Shown here: positions 8,974 through 19,848 of the stretch, in pieces | Layout: every line of letters begins with the position of its first letter | How positions within the stretch are numbered: the first letter of the stretch is position 1 | Assembly (NCBI RefSeq): GCF_008831285.2 | Contig: NW_022205031.1 | Span: 1-19,986 of the forward strand | Source of the DNA: Nymphaea colorata | Lineage: Eukaryota > Streptophyta > Magnoliopsida > Nymphaeales > Nymphaeaceae | Direction: 5' to 3' | Length of the DNA: 19,986 nt | Translations under genes and position numbers: made by a program | The notes under the pieces: generated by a model | Databases searched by the model: none | Told to the model about the DNA's origin: nothing | Seen by the model: only the letters and a program-made list of their open reading frames with translations

Positions 8974-11032
8974 TGATCTATGGAAAATAAATCCCAAGTT
9001 TGTATCAATAATAGTGGGATTTTATTGATTCATTCCTTTGATCATGCATATTAAATTGAATGTGGATAAGACGTTGTTAATCAATATTAAATGATTTGGT
9101 ACATTAAAATCACAATTTTAAACAAAAATGAATGAGATTCAAGTCATTCAATTGTGCAATCACAATAAATATAAAGTGTTTCACTTGTTATTACATTTAA
9201 AATGAATGATTTAAATGATTGCGATCACAAGTTCATATAGATACAAATGAGATCTAAGTATTAGTTTGATCCATTGCAGTTAATCCAATGAGTTAAACTT
9301 GTAGTTACATATCTAATGAGTTGATTCATTTGATCATACATATTTAATAGAAAGTGGTTAACTTATTGTTACATTCACATTGACTGATTTAGTGAATTGA
9401 AATCACAAGTTTGTATGAAAATGAAGGAGATTCAACTCATTCACTTGATCACTTATAGTTAATGTAATATTTTTCGCCTGTTACAATGTCTATAATGAAT
9501 GATTAAATTGACTAAAATCACTAGTTTACATGGGTAGAAATGAGACCAATGCATTTGTTTAATCCCTTGTATCTAATGCAATGAGCTTAACTTCTTGTTA
9601 CATACATAGGGAACAATTTAAGAGATGAAATCACAAGTTCCTATCAATGCGAGTTGGTTTAAGTGATGCTTTTGATGACGCATATTTAATTGAATGTGCC
9701 TAACTTGTTGTTACATCCATATTGAATCATTTAGTAGACTGAAATCACAAGCTTAAAAGAAAATGAATGAGAATCCAGTGATTCGTTTGCTCACTTATAT
9801 TTAATCTAATGTGTCTCACTTGTTGTTACATTGATAATGAATGATTTAAATCACAATTTGTTTGATCTCTTTTAAATAATCCAACGAGTTTAACTTCTTG
9901 TTACATCTATAGCGAAGGATTTAAGGAATGGAAATCACAAGTTACTATCATTACGAGTGAAATTTAAGTGAATCGCACATATTCAATTCAATGTGCTTAA
10001 CTTGTTATTACATCCATATTACATGATATAGTGAATTGAAATCACAAGATTAAAAGAAAATGAATGAGACTCAGCTGATTGATTTGCGCACTCATATTTA
10101 ATCTAATGTGTCTCACTTGTTATTACTTGTATAATGAATGATTTTAAGGATTGAAATCACAAGTTCATATGTATGTAAATGGGATCATTGCCTTAGTTAC
10201 ACCCCTTGTAGTTAATCCAATTAGTTGAACTTGTTGTTACATCATCTATGATGAATGATCTAAGGAAAAGAAATCACAAGTTTGTGTCAATAACATTGGG
10301 ATTTAATTCATTCATTTGATCACACATATTAAATTAAATGTGTATAACATTTTATTAATACTTATTAAAATGATGTAGTGGATTGAAATCACAAGTTTAA
10401 ATGAAATTGAATGAGATTCAGGTTATTCATTTGATCAATCACACTAAATATAATGTGTTTCACTTGTTATTGCATCTATAATGAATGATTTAAGTGATTG
10501 CAATCACAAGTTCACGTGGATACAAATGGGATCTATGCATTAGTTTGAGCCCTTGCAGTTAATCTAATGAGTTGAACTTGTAGTTACATATCTAATTATT
10601 GATCTAAGAGATTTAAATCATAAGTTCGTATCAATGCTCGAGGGATTTCATTCATTCATTTGATCACACATATTTAATTGAAAGTGGTTAACTTGTTGAT
10701 GCATTCACATTGAATGGTTCGTATGAAAATGAATGAGATTCAACTCATTCAAATGATCTCTTGTAGTTAATCTAATATGTTTCGTTTGTTATAAAGTCTC
10801 TAATGAATGGTTTAAAAGATTAAAATCATTAGTTTATATGGATACAAAAGGAACCAATGCTTTTGTTCGATCCCCTGTATCCAATCTAATGAGTTTAACT
10901 TCATGTTACATCTATGGCGAACGATTTGAGAGATTGAAATCGCAAGTTCCCTCAATACGAGTGGGATTTAAGTGTTTCTTTTGATCACGCATATTTAATT
11001 GATTTTTTTTTTACTTGTTGTAACATCCTGAT

Positions 11033-11265
11033 TGAGTTATTTAGTCGATTGTAATCACAAGTTTAAAATTAAATTAATGAGATTCAAGGGATTGATTTGC
11101 TCATCGATATTTAATCTAATGTGTCTCACTTGTTATTACATCTATAATGAATTATTTAATTGATTCAAATCACAAGTTCATATGTATATAAGTGGGATCT
11201 ATGCATTAGTTCGATCCCTTGTAGTTAATCCAATCGGTTGAACTTGTGGCTACATCAATAGTGAT
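11033..11265 (+). repeat. 15c-16a duplication in copy 5, unit 1
   Basis: This is a 233 bp unit beginning TGAGTTATTTAG and carrying AAAATTAAATTAATG and CAAGGGATTG. It is followed directly by the second unit. Confidence 0.85.
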
Positions 11266-11498
11266 TGAATTATTTAGTCGATTGTAATCACAAGTTTAAA
11301 AGAAAATTAATGAGATTCAAGTGATTGATTTGCTCATCGATATTTAATCTAATGTGTCTCACTTGTTATTACATCTATAATGAATTATTTAATTGATTCA
11401 AATCACAAAGTCATATGTATATAAGTGGGATCTATGCATTAGTTTGATCCCTTGTACTTAATCCAATCGGTTGAACTTGTGGCTACATCAATAGTGAA
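11266..11498 (+). repeat. 15c-16a duplication in copy 5, unit 2
   Basis: This is a 233 bp unit with the same breakpoint as in copy 4 (AGTGATTGAATTATTT here, one substitution). It lacks the AAAATTAAATTA variants of unit 1 and instead reads AAAAGAAAATTAATG, so the two units diverged before or independently of each other. Confidence 0.85.
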
Positions 11499-12653
11499 TG
11501 ATCTATGGGAAAGAAATCCTAAGTTTGTATCAATAATAGTGAGATTTTATTGGTTCATTCATTTGATCATGCATATTAAATTGAATGTGGATAAGACGTT
11601 GTTAATCCATATTAAATGATTTAGTACATTGAAATCACAATTTTAAACGAAAATGAATGAGATTCAAGTCATTCAATTGTGCAATCACAATAAATATAAG
11701 GTGTTTCACTTGTTATTACATCTAAAATGAATGATTTAAATGATTGCGATTACAAGTACATATAGATACAAATGAGATCTAAGTATTAGTTTGATCCATT
11801 TCAGTTAATCCAATGAGCTAAACTTGTAGTTATATATCTAATGAGTTGATTCATTTGATCACACGTATTTAATTGAAAGTGGTTAACTTATTGTTACATT
11901 CACATTGACTGATTTAGTGAATTGAAATAAAAAGTTTGTATGAAAATGAAGGAGATTCAACTCATTCACTTGATCACTTATAGTTAATGTAATATGTTTC
12001 GCTTGTTACAATGTCTATAATGAATGATTAAAATGACTAAAATCACTAGTTTACATGAGTAGAAATGAGACCAATGCATTTGTTTAATCCCTTGTATCTA
12101 ATGCAATGAGCTTAACTTCTTGTCACATACATAGGGAACAATTTAAGAGATGAAATCACAAGTTCCTATCAATGCGAGTTGGTTTAAGTGATGCTTTTGA
12201 TTACGCATATTTAATTGAATGTGCGTAACTTGTTGTTACATCCATATTGAATCATTTAGTAGACTGAAATCACAAGCTTAAAAGAAAATGAATGAGAATC
12301 AAGTGATTCGTTTGCTAACTTATATTTTATCAAATGTGTCTCACTTGTTGTTACATTGATAATGAATGATTTAAATGATAGAAATCATAATTTGTTTGAT
12401 CTCTTTTAAATAATCCAACGATTTCAACTTCTTGTTACATTTATAGCGAAGGATTTAAGGAATGGAATTTAAGTGATTCTTTTGATCGCACATATTTAAT
12501 TCAATGTGGTTAACTTGTTATTACATACATATTAAATGATATAGTGAATTGAAATCACAAGATTAAAAGAAAATGAATGAGACTCAACTGATTGATTTGC
12601 TCACTCATATTTAATCTAATGTGTCTCACTTGTTATTACATGTATAATGAATG

Positions 12654-12655
12654 AC
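12654..12655 (+). other. Deletion joint J1: 6c/7a core fused to 10a
   Basis: TATAATGAATGA meets CAAATG, replacing about 381 bp (7a, 8b, 9c and the first bases of 10a) of the 21-monomer order. Only a single A is shared at the breakpoint. The same joint lies at 16033 and 19394. Confidence 0.9.
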
Positions 12656-13165
12656 AAATGAAATCTATGCATTAGTTTGATCCGTTACAGTTAATCTAAT
12701 GAGTTGAACTTGTAGTTACATATCTAATTATTGATCTAAGAGATTTAAATCATAAGTTCGTATCAATGCCCGAGAGATTTAATTCATTCATTTGATCACA
12801 CATATTTAATTGAAAGTGGTTAACTTGTTGATGCATTCACATTGAATGGTTCGTATGAAAATGAATGAGATTCAACTCATTCAAATGAACTCTTGTAGTT
12901 AATCTAATATGTTTTGTTTGTTATAAAGTCCCTAATGAATGGTTTAAAAGATTAAAATCATTAGTTTATATGGATACAAAAGGAACCAATGCATTTGTTC
13001 GATCCCTTGTATCCAATCTAATGAGTTTAACTTCATGTTACATCTATGGCGAACGATTTGAGGGATTGAAATCGCAAGTTCCCTCAATACGAGTGGGATT
13101 TAAGTGTTTCTTTTGATCACCCATATTTAATTGATTTTTTTTTTTACTTGTTGTTACATCCTTAT

Positions 13166-13398
13166 TGAATTATTTAGTCAATTGTAATCACAAGTTTAAA
13201 AGAAAATTAAAGAGATTCATGTGATTGATTTGCTCATCGATATTTAATTTAATGTGTCTCACTTGTTATTACATCTATAATGAATTATCTAATTGATTCA
13301 AATCAAAAGTTCATATGTATATAAGTGGGATCAGTGCATTAGTTCGATCCCTTGTAGTTAATCCAATCGGTTGAACTTGTGGCTACATCAATAGTGAA
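13166..13398 (+). repeat. 15c-16a duplication in compound HOR 1, unit 1
   Basis: This is a 233 bp unit beginning at the TGA of the 14b/15c core, with the variants TTTAGTCAATTG and AAAGAGATTCATGTG that also mark 16544-16776. Confidence 0.85.
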
Positions 13399-13631
13399 TG
13401 AATTATTTAGTCGATTGTAATCACAAGTTTAAAAGAAAATTAATGAGATTCAAGTGATTGATTTGCTCATCGATATTTAATCTAATGTGTCTCACTTGTT
13501 ATTACATCTATAATGAATTATTTAATTGAATCAAATCACAAGTTCATATGTATATAAGTGGGATCTATGCATTAGTTCGATCCCTTGTCGTTAAGCCAAT
13601 CGGTTGAACTTGTGTCTACATCAATAGTGAA
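13399..13631 (+). repeat. 15c-16a duplication in compound HOR 1, unit 2
   Basis: This is a 233 bp unit whose breakpoint is identical to that in copy 4. It carries TTAAGCCAATCGG and TTGTGTCTACATC. Confidence 0.85.
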
Positions 13632-14112
13632 TGATCTATGGGAAATAAATCCCAAGTTTGTATCAATAATAGTGGGATTTTATTGATTCATTCCTTTGAT
13701 CATGCATATTAAATTGAATGTGGATAAGATGTTGTTAATCACAATTTTAAACAAAAATGAATGAGATTCAAGTCATTCAATTGTGCAATCACAATAAATA
13801 TAAAGTGTTTCACTTGTTACTACATCTAAAATAAATGATTTAAATGATTGCGATCAGAAGTTCATATAGATACAAATGAGATCTAAGTATTAGTTTGATC
13901 CATTGCAGTTAATCCAATGAGTTAAACTTGTAGTTACATATCTAATGAGTTGATTCATTTGATCATACATATTTAATTGAAAGTGGTTAACTTATTGTTA
14001 CATTCACATTGACTGATTTAGTGAATTGAAATCACAAGTTTGTATGAAAATGAAGGAGATTCAACTCATTCACTTGATCACTTATAGTTAATGTAATATG
14101 TTTCGCCTGTTA

Positions 14113-15412
14113 CAATCACAAGTTCACGTAGATACAAATGGGATCTATGCATTAGTTTGATCCCTTGCAATTAATCTAATGAGTTGAACTTGTAGTTACA
14201 TATCTAATTATTGATCTAAGAGATTTAAATCATAAGTTCGTATCAATGCCCGAGAGATTTAATTCATTCATTTGATCACACATATTTAATTGAAAGTGGT
14301 TAACTTGTTGATGCATTCACATTGAATGGTTCGTATGAAAATGAATGAGATTCAACTCATTCAAAAGATCTCTTGTAGTTAATCTAATATGTTTCGTTTG
14401 TTATAAAGTCTCTAATGAATGGTTTAAAAGATTAAAATCATTAGTTTATATGGATACAAAAGGAACCAATGCTTTTGTTCGATCCCCTGTATCCAATCTA
14501 ATGAGTTTAACTTCATGTTACATCTATGGCGAACGATTTGAGAGATTGAAATCGCAAGTTCCCTCAATACGAGTGGGATTTAAGTGTTTCTTTTGATCAC
14601 GCATATTTAATTGATTTTTTTTTTACTTGTTGTAACATCCTGATTGAGTTATTTAGTCGATTGTAATCACAAGTTTAAAATTAAATTAATGAGATTCAAG
14701 GGATTGATTTGCTCATCGATATTTAATCTAATGTGTCTCACTTGTTATTACATCTATAATGAATTATTTAATTGATTCAAATCACAAGTTCATATGTATA
14801 TAAGTGGGATCTATGCATTAGTTCGATCCCTTGTAGTTAATCCAATCGGTTGAACTTGTGACTACATCAATAGTGAATGATCTAAGGGAAAGAAATCCTA
14901 AGTTTGTATCAATAATAGTGGGATTTTATTGGTTCATTCATTTGATCATGCATATTAAATTGAATGTGGATAAGACGTTGTTAATCCATATTAAATGATT
15001 TAGTACATTGAAATCACAATTTTAAACGAAAATGAATGAGATTCAAGTCATTCAATTGTGCAATCACAATAAATATAATGTGTTTCACTTGTTATTACAT
15101 CTAAAATGAATGATTTAAATGATTGCGATTACAAGTTCATATAGATACAAATGAGATCTAAGTATTAGTTTGATCCATTGCAGTTAATCCAATGAGTTAA
15201 ACTTGTAGTTATATATCTAATGAGTTGATTCATTTGATCACACGTATTTAATTGAAAGTGGTTAACTTATTGTTACATTCACATTGACTGATTTAGTGAA
15301 TTGAAATAAAAAGTTTGTATGAAAATGAAGGAGATTCAACTCATTCACTTGATCACTTATAGTTAATGTAATATGTTTCGCTTGTTACAATGTCTATAAT
15401 GAATGATTAAAA
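14113..15412 (+). repeat. Compound HOR copy 1, part B (copy-5-type T4-T7)
   Basis: The part spans monomers 10a-21c without the 15c-16a duplication. It begins at joint J3, where TTTCGCCTGTTACAAT passes into CACAAGTTCACG; CAAT (14113-14116) is common to both parents. Variants CCCCTGTATCC, CCTGATTGAG, CAAGGGATTG, CACGTATTTA and GAAATAAAAAGTTTG tie it to copy 5 (10560-12033). It contains an 83-codon chance ORF (14345-14596). Confidence 0.88.
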
Positions 15413-16543
15413 TGACTAAAATCACTAGTTTACATGGGTAGAAATGAGACCAATGCATTTGTTTAATCCCTTGTATCTAATGCAATGAGCTTAACTTCTT
15501 GTTACATACATAGGGAACAATTTAAGAGATGAAATCACAAGTTCCTATCAATGCGAGTTGGTTTAAGTGATGCTTTTGATTACGCATATTTAATTGAATG
15601 TGCGTAACTTGTTGTTACATCCATATTGAATCATTTAGTAGACTGAAATCACAAGCTTAAAAGAAAATGAATGAGAATCAAGTGATTCGTTTGCTAACTT
15701 ATATTTTATCAAATGTGTCTCACTTGTTGTTACATTGATAATGAATGATTTAAATGATAGAAATCATAATTTGTTTGATCTCTTTTAAATAATCCAACGA
15801 TTTCAACTTCTTGTTACATTTATAGCGAAGGATTTAAGGAATGGAATTTAAGTGATTCTTTTGATCGCACATATTTAATTCAATGTGGTTAACTTGTTAT
15901 TACATACATATTAAATGATCTAGTGAATTGAAATCACAAGATTAAAAGAAAATGAATGAGACTCAACTGATTGATTTGCTCACTCATATTTAATCTAATG
16001 TGTCTCACTTGTTATTACATGTATAATGAATGACAAATGAAATCTATGCATTAGTTTGATCCGTTACAGTTAATCTAATGAGTTGAACTTGTAGTTACAT
16101 ATCTAATTATTGATCTAAGAGATTTAAATCATAAGTTCGTATCAATGCCCGAGAGATTTAATTCATTCATTTGATCACACATATTTAATTGAAAGTGGTT
16201 AACTTGTTGATGCATTCACATTGAATGGTTCGTATGAAAATGAATGAGATTCAACTCATTCAAATGAACTCTTGTAGTTAATCTAATATGTTTCGTTTGT
16301 TATAAAGTCCCTAATGAATGGTTTAAAAGATTAAAATCATTAGTTTATATGGATACAAAAGGAACCAATGCATTTGTTTGATCCCTTGTATCCAATCTAA
16401 TGAGTTTAACTTCATTTACATCTATGGCGAACGATTTGAGGGATTGAAATCGCAAGTTCCCTCAATACGAGTGGGATTTAAGTGTTTCTTTTGATCACCC
16501 ATATTTAATTGATTTTTTTTTTTACTTGTTGTTACATCCTTAT

Positions 16544-16776
16544 TGAATTATTTAGTCAATTGTAATCACAAGTTTAAAAGAAAATTAAAGAGATTCATGT
16601 GATTGATTTGCTCATCGATATTTAATTTAATGTGTCTCACTTGTTATTACATCTATAATGAATTATTTAATTGATTCAAATCACAAGTTCAAATGTATAT
16701 AAGTGGGATCTATGCATTAGTTCGATCCCTTGTAGTTAATCCAATCGGTTGAACTTGTGGCTACATCAATAGTGAA
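16544..16776 (+). repeat. 15c-16a duplication in compound HOR 2, unit 1
   Basis: This 233 bp unit is equivalent to 13166-13398 and carries the same TTTAGTCAATTG and AAAGAGATTCATGTG variants. Confidence 0.85.
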
Positions 16777-17009
16777 TGAATTATTTAGTCGATTGTAATC
16801 ACAAGTTTAAAAGAAAATTAATGAGATTCAAGTGATTGATTTGCTCATCGATATTTAATCTAATGTGTCTCACTTGTTATTACATCTATAATGAATTATT
16901 TAATTGAATCAAATCACAAGTTCATATGTATATAAGTGGGATCTATGCATTAGTTTGATCCCTTGTCGTTAAGCCAATCGGTTGAACTTGTGTCTACATC
17001 AATAGTGAA
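16777..17009 (+). repeat. 15c-16a duplication in compound HOR 2, unit 2
   Basis: This 233 bp unit is equivalent to 13399-13631, with TTAAGCCAATCGG and GTGTCTACATC. Confidence 0.85.
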
Positions 17010-17490
17010 TGATCTATGGGAAATAAATCCCAAGTTTGTATCAATAATAGTGGGATTTTATTGATTCATTCCTTTGATCATGCATATTAAATTGAATGTG
17101 GATAAGATGTTGTTAATCACAATTTTAAACAAAAATGAATGAGATTCAAGTCATTCGATTGTGCAATCACAATAAATATAAAGTGTTTCACTTGTTATTA
17201 CATCTAAAATGAATGATTTAAATGATTGCGATCACAAGTTCATATAGATACAAATGAGATCTAAGTATTAGTTTGATCCATTGCAGTTAATCCAATGAGT
17301 TAAACTTGTAGTTACATATCTAATGAGTTGATTCATTTGATCATACATATTTAATTGAAAGTGGTTAACTTATTGTTACATTCACATTGACTGATTTAGT
17401 GAATTGAAATCACAAGTTTGTATGAAAATGAAGGAGATTCAACTCATTCACTTGATCACTTTTAGTTAATGTAATATGTTTCGCCTGTTA

Positions 17491-18783
17491 CAATCACAAG
17501 TTCACGTAGATACAAATGGGATCTATGCATTAGTTTGATCCCTTGCAATTAATCTAATGAGTTGAACTTGTAGTTACATATCTAATTATTGATCTAAGAG
17601 ATTTAAATCATAAGTTCGTATCAATGCCCGAGAGATTTAATTCATTCATTTGATCACACATATTTAATTGAAAGTGGTTAACTTGTTGATGCATTCACAT
17701 TGAATGGTTCGTATGAAAATGAATGAGATTCAACTCATTCAAATGATCTCTTGTAGTTAATCTAATATGTTTCGTTTGTTATAAAGTCTCTAATGAATGG
17801 TTTAAAAGATTAAAATCATTAGTTTATATGGATACAAAAGGAACCAATGCTTTTGTTCGATCCCCTGTATCTAATCTAATGAGTTTAACTTCATGTTACA
17901 TCTATGGCGAACGATTTGAGGGATTGAAATCGCAAGTTCCCTCAATACGAGTGGGATTTAAGTGTTTCTTTTGATCACGCATATTTAATTGATTTTTTTT
18001 TACTTGTTGTAACATCCTGATTGAGTTATTTAGTCGATTGTAATCACAAGTTTAAAATTAAATTAATGAGATTCAAGGGATTGATTTGCTCATCGATATT
18101 TAATCTAATGTGTCTCACTTGTTATTACATCTATAATGAATTATTTAATTGATTCAAATCACAAGTTCATATATATATAAGTGGGATCTATGCATTAGTT
18201 CGATCCCTTGTAGTTAATCCAATCAGTTGAACTTGTGGCTACATCAATAGTGAATGATCTAAGGGAAAGAAATCCTAAGTTTGTATCAATAATAGTGGAT
18301 TTATTGGTTCATTCATTGATCATGCATATTAAATTGAATGTGGATAAGACGTTGTTAATCCATATAAATGATTTAGTACATTGAAATCACAATTTTAAAC
18401 GAAAATGAATGAGATTCAAGTCATTCAATTGTGCAATCACAATAAATATAAGGTGTTTCACTTGTTATTACATCTAAAATGAATGATTTAAATGATTGCG
18501 ATACAAGTTCATATAGATACAAATGAGATCTAAGTATTAGTTTGATCCATTGCAGTTAATCCAATGAGTTAAACTTCTAGTTATATATCTAATGAGTTGA
18601 TTCATTTGATCACACGTATTTAATTGAAAGTGGTTAACTTATTGTTACATTCACATTGACTGATTTAGTGAATTGAAATAAAAGTTTGTATGAAAATGAA
18701 GGAGATTCAACTCATTCACTTGATCACTTATAGTTAATGTAATATGTTTCGCTTGTTACAATGTCTATAATGAATGATTAAAA
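17491..18783 (+). repeat. Compound HOR copy 2, part B (copy-5-type T4-T7)
   Basis: This is equivalent to 14113-15412. The last ~490 bases show six one-base deletions, several inside homopolymers (GGG to GG, TTTT to TTT, AAAAA to AAAA), which are absent from the first copy. Confidence 0.88.
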
Positions 18784-19848
18784 TGACTAAATCACTAGTT
18801 TACATGGGTAGAAATGAGACCAATGCATTTGTTTAATCCCTTGTATCTAATGCAATGAGCTTAACTTCTTGTTACATACATAGGGAACAATTTAAGAGAT
18901 GAAATCACAAGTTCCTATCAATGCGAGTTGGTTTAAGTGATGCTTTTGATACGCATATTTAATTGAATGTGTAACTTGTTGTTACATCCATATTGAATCA
19001 TTTAGTAGACTGAAATCACAAGCTTAAAAGAAAATGAATGAGAATCAAGTGATTCGTTTGCTAACTTATATTTATCAAATGTGTCTCACTTGTTGTTACA
19101 TTGATAATGAATGATTTAAATGTTAGAAATCATAATTTGTTTGATCTCTTTTAATAATCCAACGATTTCAACTTCTTGTTACATTTATAGCGAAGGATTT
19201 AAGGAATGGAATTTAAGTGATTCTTTATCGCACATATTTAATTCAAGTGGTTAACTTGTTATTACATCCATATTAAATGATATAGTGAATTGAAATCACA
19301 AGATTAAAAGAAAATGAATGAGACTCAACTGATTGATTTGCTCACTCATATTTAATCTAATGTGTCTCACTTGTATTACATGTATAATGAATGACAAATG
19401 AATCTATGCTTATTTGATCCCTTACAGTTAATCTAATGAGTTGAACTTGTAGTTACATATCTAATTATTGATCTAAGAGATTTAATTCATAAGTTCGTAT
19501 CAATGCCGAGAGATTTAATTCATTCATTTGATCACACATATTTAATTGAAAGTGGTTAACTTGTTGATGCATTCACATTGAATGGTTCGTATGAAAATGA
19601 ATGAGATTCAACTCATTCAAATGAACTCTTGTAGTTAATCTAATATGTTTCGTTTGTTATAAAGTCCCTAATGAATGGTTTAAAAGATTAAAATCATTAG
19701 TTTATATGGATACAAAAGGAACCAATGCATTTGTTCGATCCCTTGTATCCAATCTAATGAGTTTAACTTCATGTTACATCTATGGCGAACGATTTGAGGG
19801 ATTGAAATCGCAAGTTCCCTCAATACGAGTGGGATTTAAGTGTTTCTT
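18298..19848. other. Dense cluster of one- and two-base deletions near the window end
   Basis: Twenty-one bases are missing against the previous compound copies, with no compensating insertion inside this interval. Examples: GTGGGATTTTATT to GTGGATTTATT, TGACTAAAATC to TGACTAAATC, GTGCGTAAC to GTGTAAC, TTCTTTTGATCGC to TTCTTTATCGC, GCATTAGTTTGATCC to GCTTATTTGATCC. The bias to homopolymer shortening suggests a poorly polished long-read consensus. Confidence 0.75.

Larger units (their letters stand above)
6974..9508 (+). repeat. HOR copy 4, transitional, 2,535 bp, with 15c-16a duplication
   Basis: This copy is identical to copies 1-3 up to about 8,118. Six one-base losses follow (about 8119, 8280, 8308, 8467, 8499 and 8553). 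At 8741 a second 15c-16a pair begins, after which the tail belongs to a different variant family: TTAAGCCAATCGG, AAATAAATCCCAAG, CATTCCTTTGATC, TTTTAAACAAAAATG, GATCATACAT and TTTCGCCTG. Length closes exactly: 2,304 + 233 duplicated + 4 (ATTC step in 17b) - 6 = 2,535. The same tail variants recur at 13399-14115 and 16777-17493. It is the junction between the homogenised left array and the diverged right array. Confidence 0.9.
9509..12033 (+). repeat. HOR copy 5, diverged, 2,525 bp, with 15c-16a duplication
   Basis: All 21 monomers are present plus the duplicated pair. Private or family-defining variants include CCCCTGTATCC, CCTGATTGAG, AAAATTAAATTAATG, CAAGGGATTG, CACGTATTTA and GAAATAAAAAGTTTG. 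Two small deletions occur near 9851 (9 bp, AAAT microhomology) and 9970 (8 bp). Length closes exactly: 2,304 + 233 + 1 (T10) + 4 (17b ATTC) - 9 - 8 = 2,525. The copy-5 tail variants recur in 14113-15412 and 17491-18783, making it the apparent relative of those blocks. Confidence 0.9.
12034..14115 (+). repeat. Compound HOR copy 1, part A (copy-4-type tail)
   Basis: This part is 2,082 bp: 1a-6c, 10a-16a, duplicated 15c-16a, 17b-21c. Within it are two 29-bp deletions: at TGGAA (12463-12467), removing the 4a/5b landmark, and at AATC (13737-13740), removing most of the 17b/18c core. Tail variants TTAAGCCAATCGG, CATTCCTTTGATC and TTTCGCCTG equal those of 8741-9508. Confidence 0.88.
12034..15412 (+). 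repeat. Compound HOR copy 1, 3,379 bp, ~32 monomers
   Basis: The order is monomers 1a-6c, then 10a-16a, a second 15c-16a, 17b-21c, then 10a-21c again. T3 is missing from the first part and T1-T3 are missing from the second part. Three joints define it: 6c core to 10a at ~12654, 16a core to 15c at 13399, and 21c core to 10a at 14113. The next copy repeats all three at the same bases, so this is the amplifying unit in the right half. No reading frame is conserved across it. Confidence 0.92.
15413..18783 (+). repeat. Compound HOR copy 2, 3,371 bp
   Basis: This repeats 12034-15412 with the same monomer order and joints (J1 at 16033, duplication at 16544/16777, J3 at 17491-17494). Only scattered substitutions are seen. 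The 8 bp length difference is fully explained: one G missing at ~16415, one T fewer in the tract at 17993, and six one-base losses between ~18298 and 18680. Confidence 0.92.

Noticed and set aside
14345-14596. 83-codon open frame on the + strand in monomers 12c-14b
   Set aside because: It lies inside satellite and has no recognisable domain. Part of it (from the ATG of ATGGATACAAAAGG) is open for ~48 codons in most HOR copies simply because the DNA is repeated. The longer form exists only in some copies, and its neighbours are stop-rich. No promoter or codon bias is seen.
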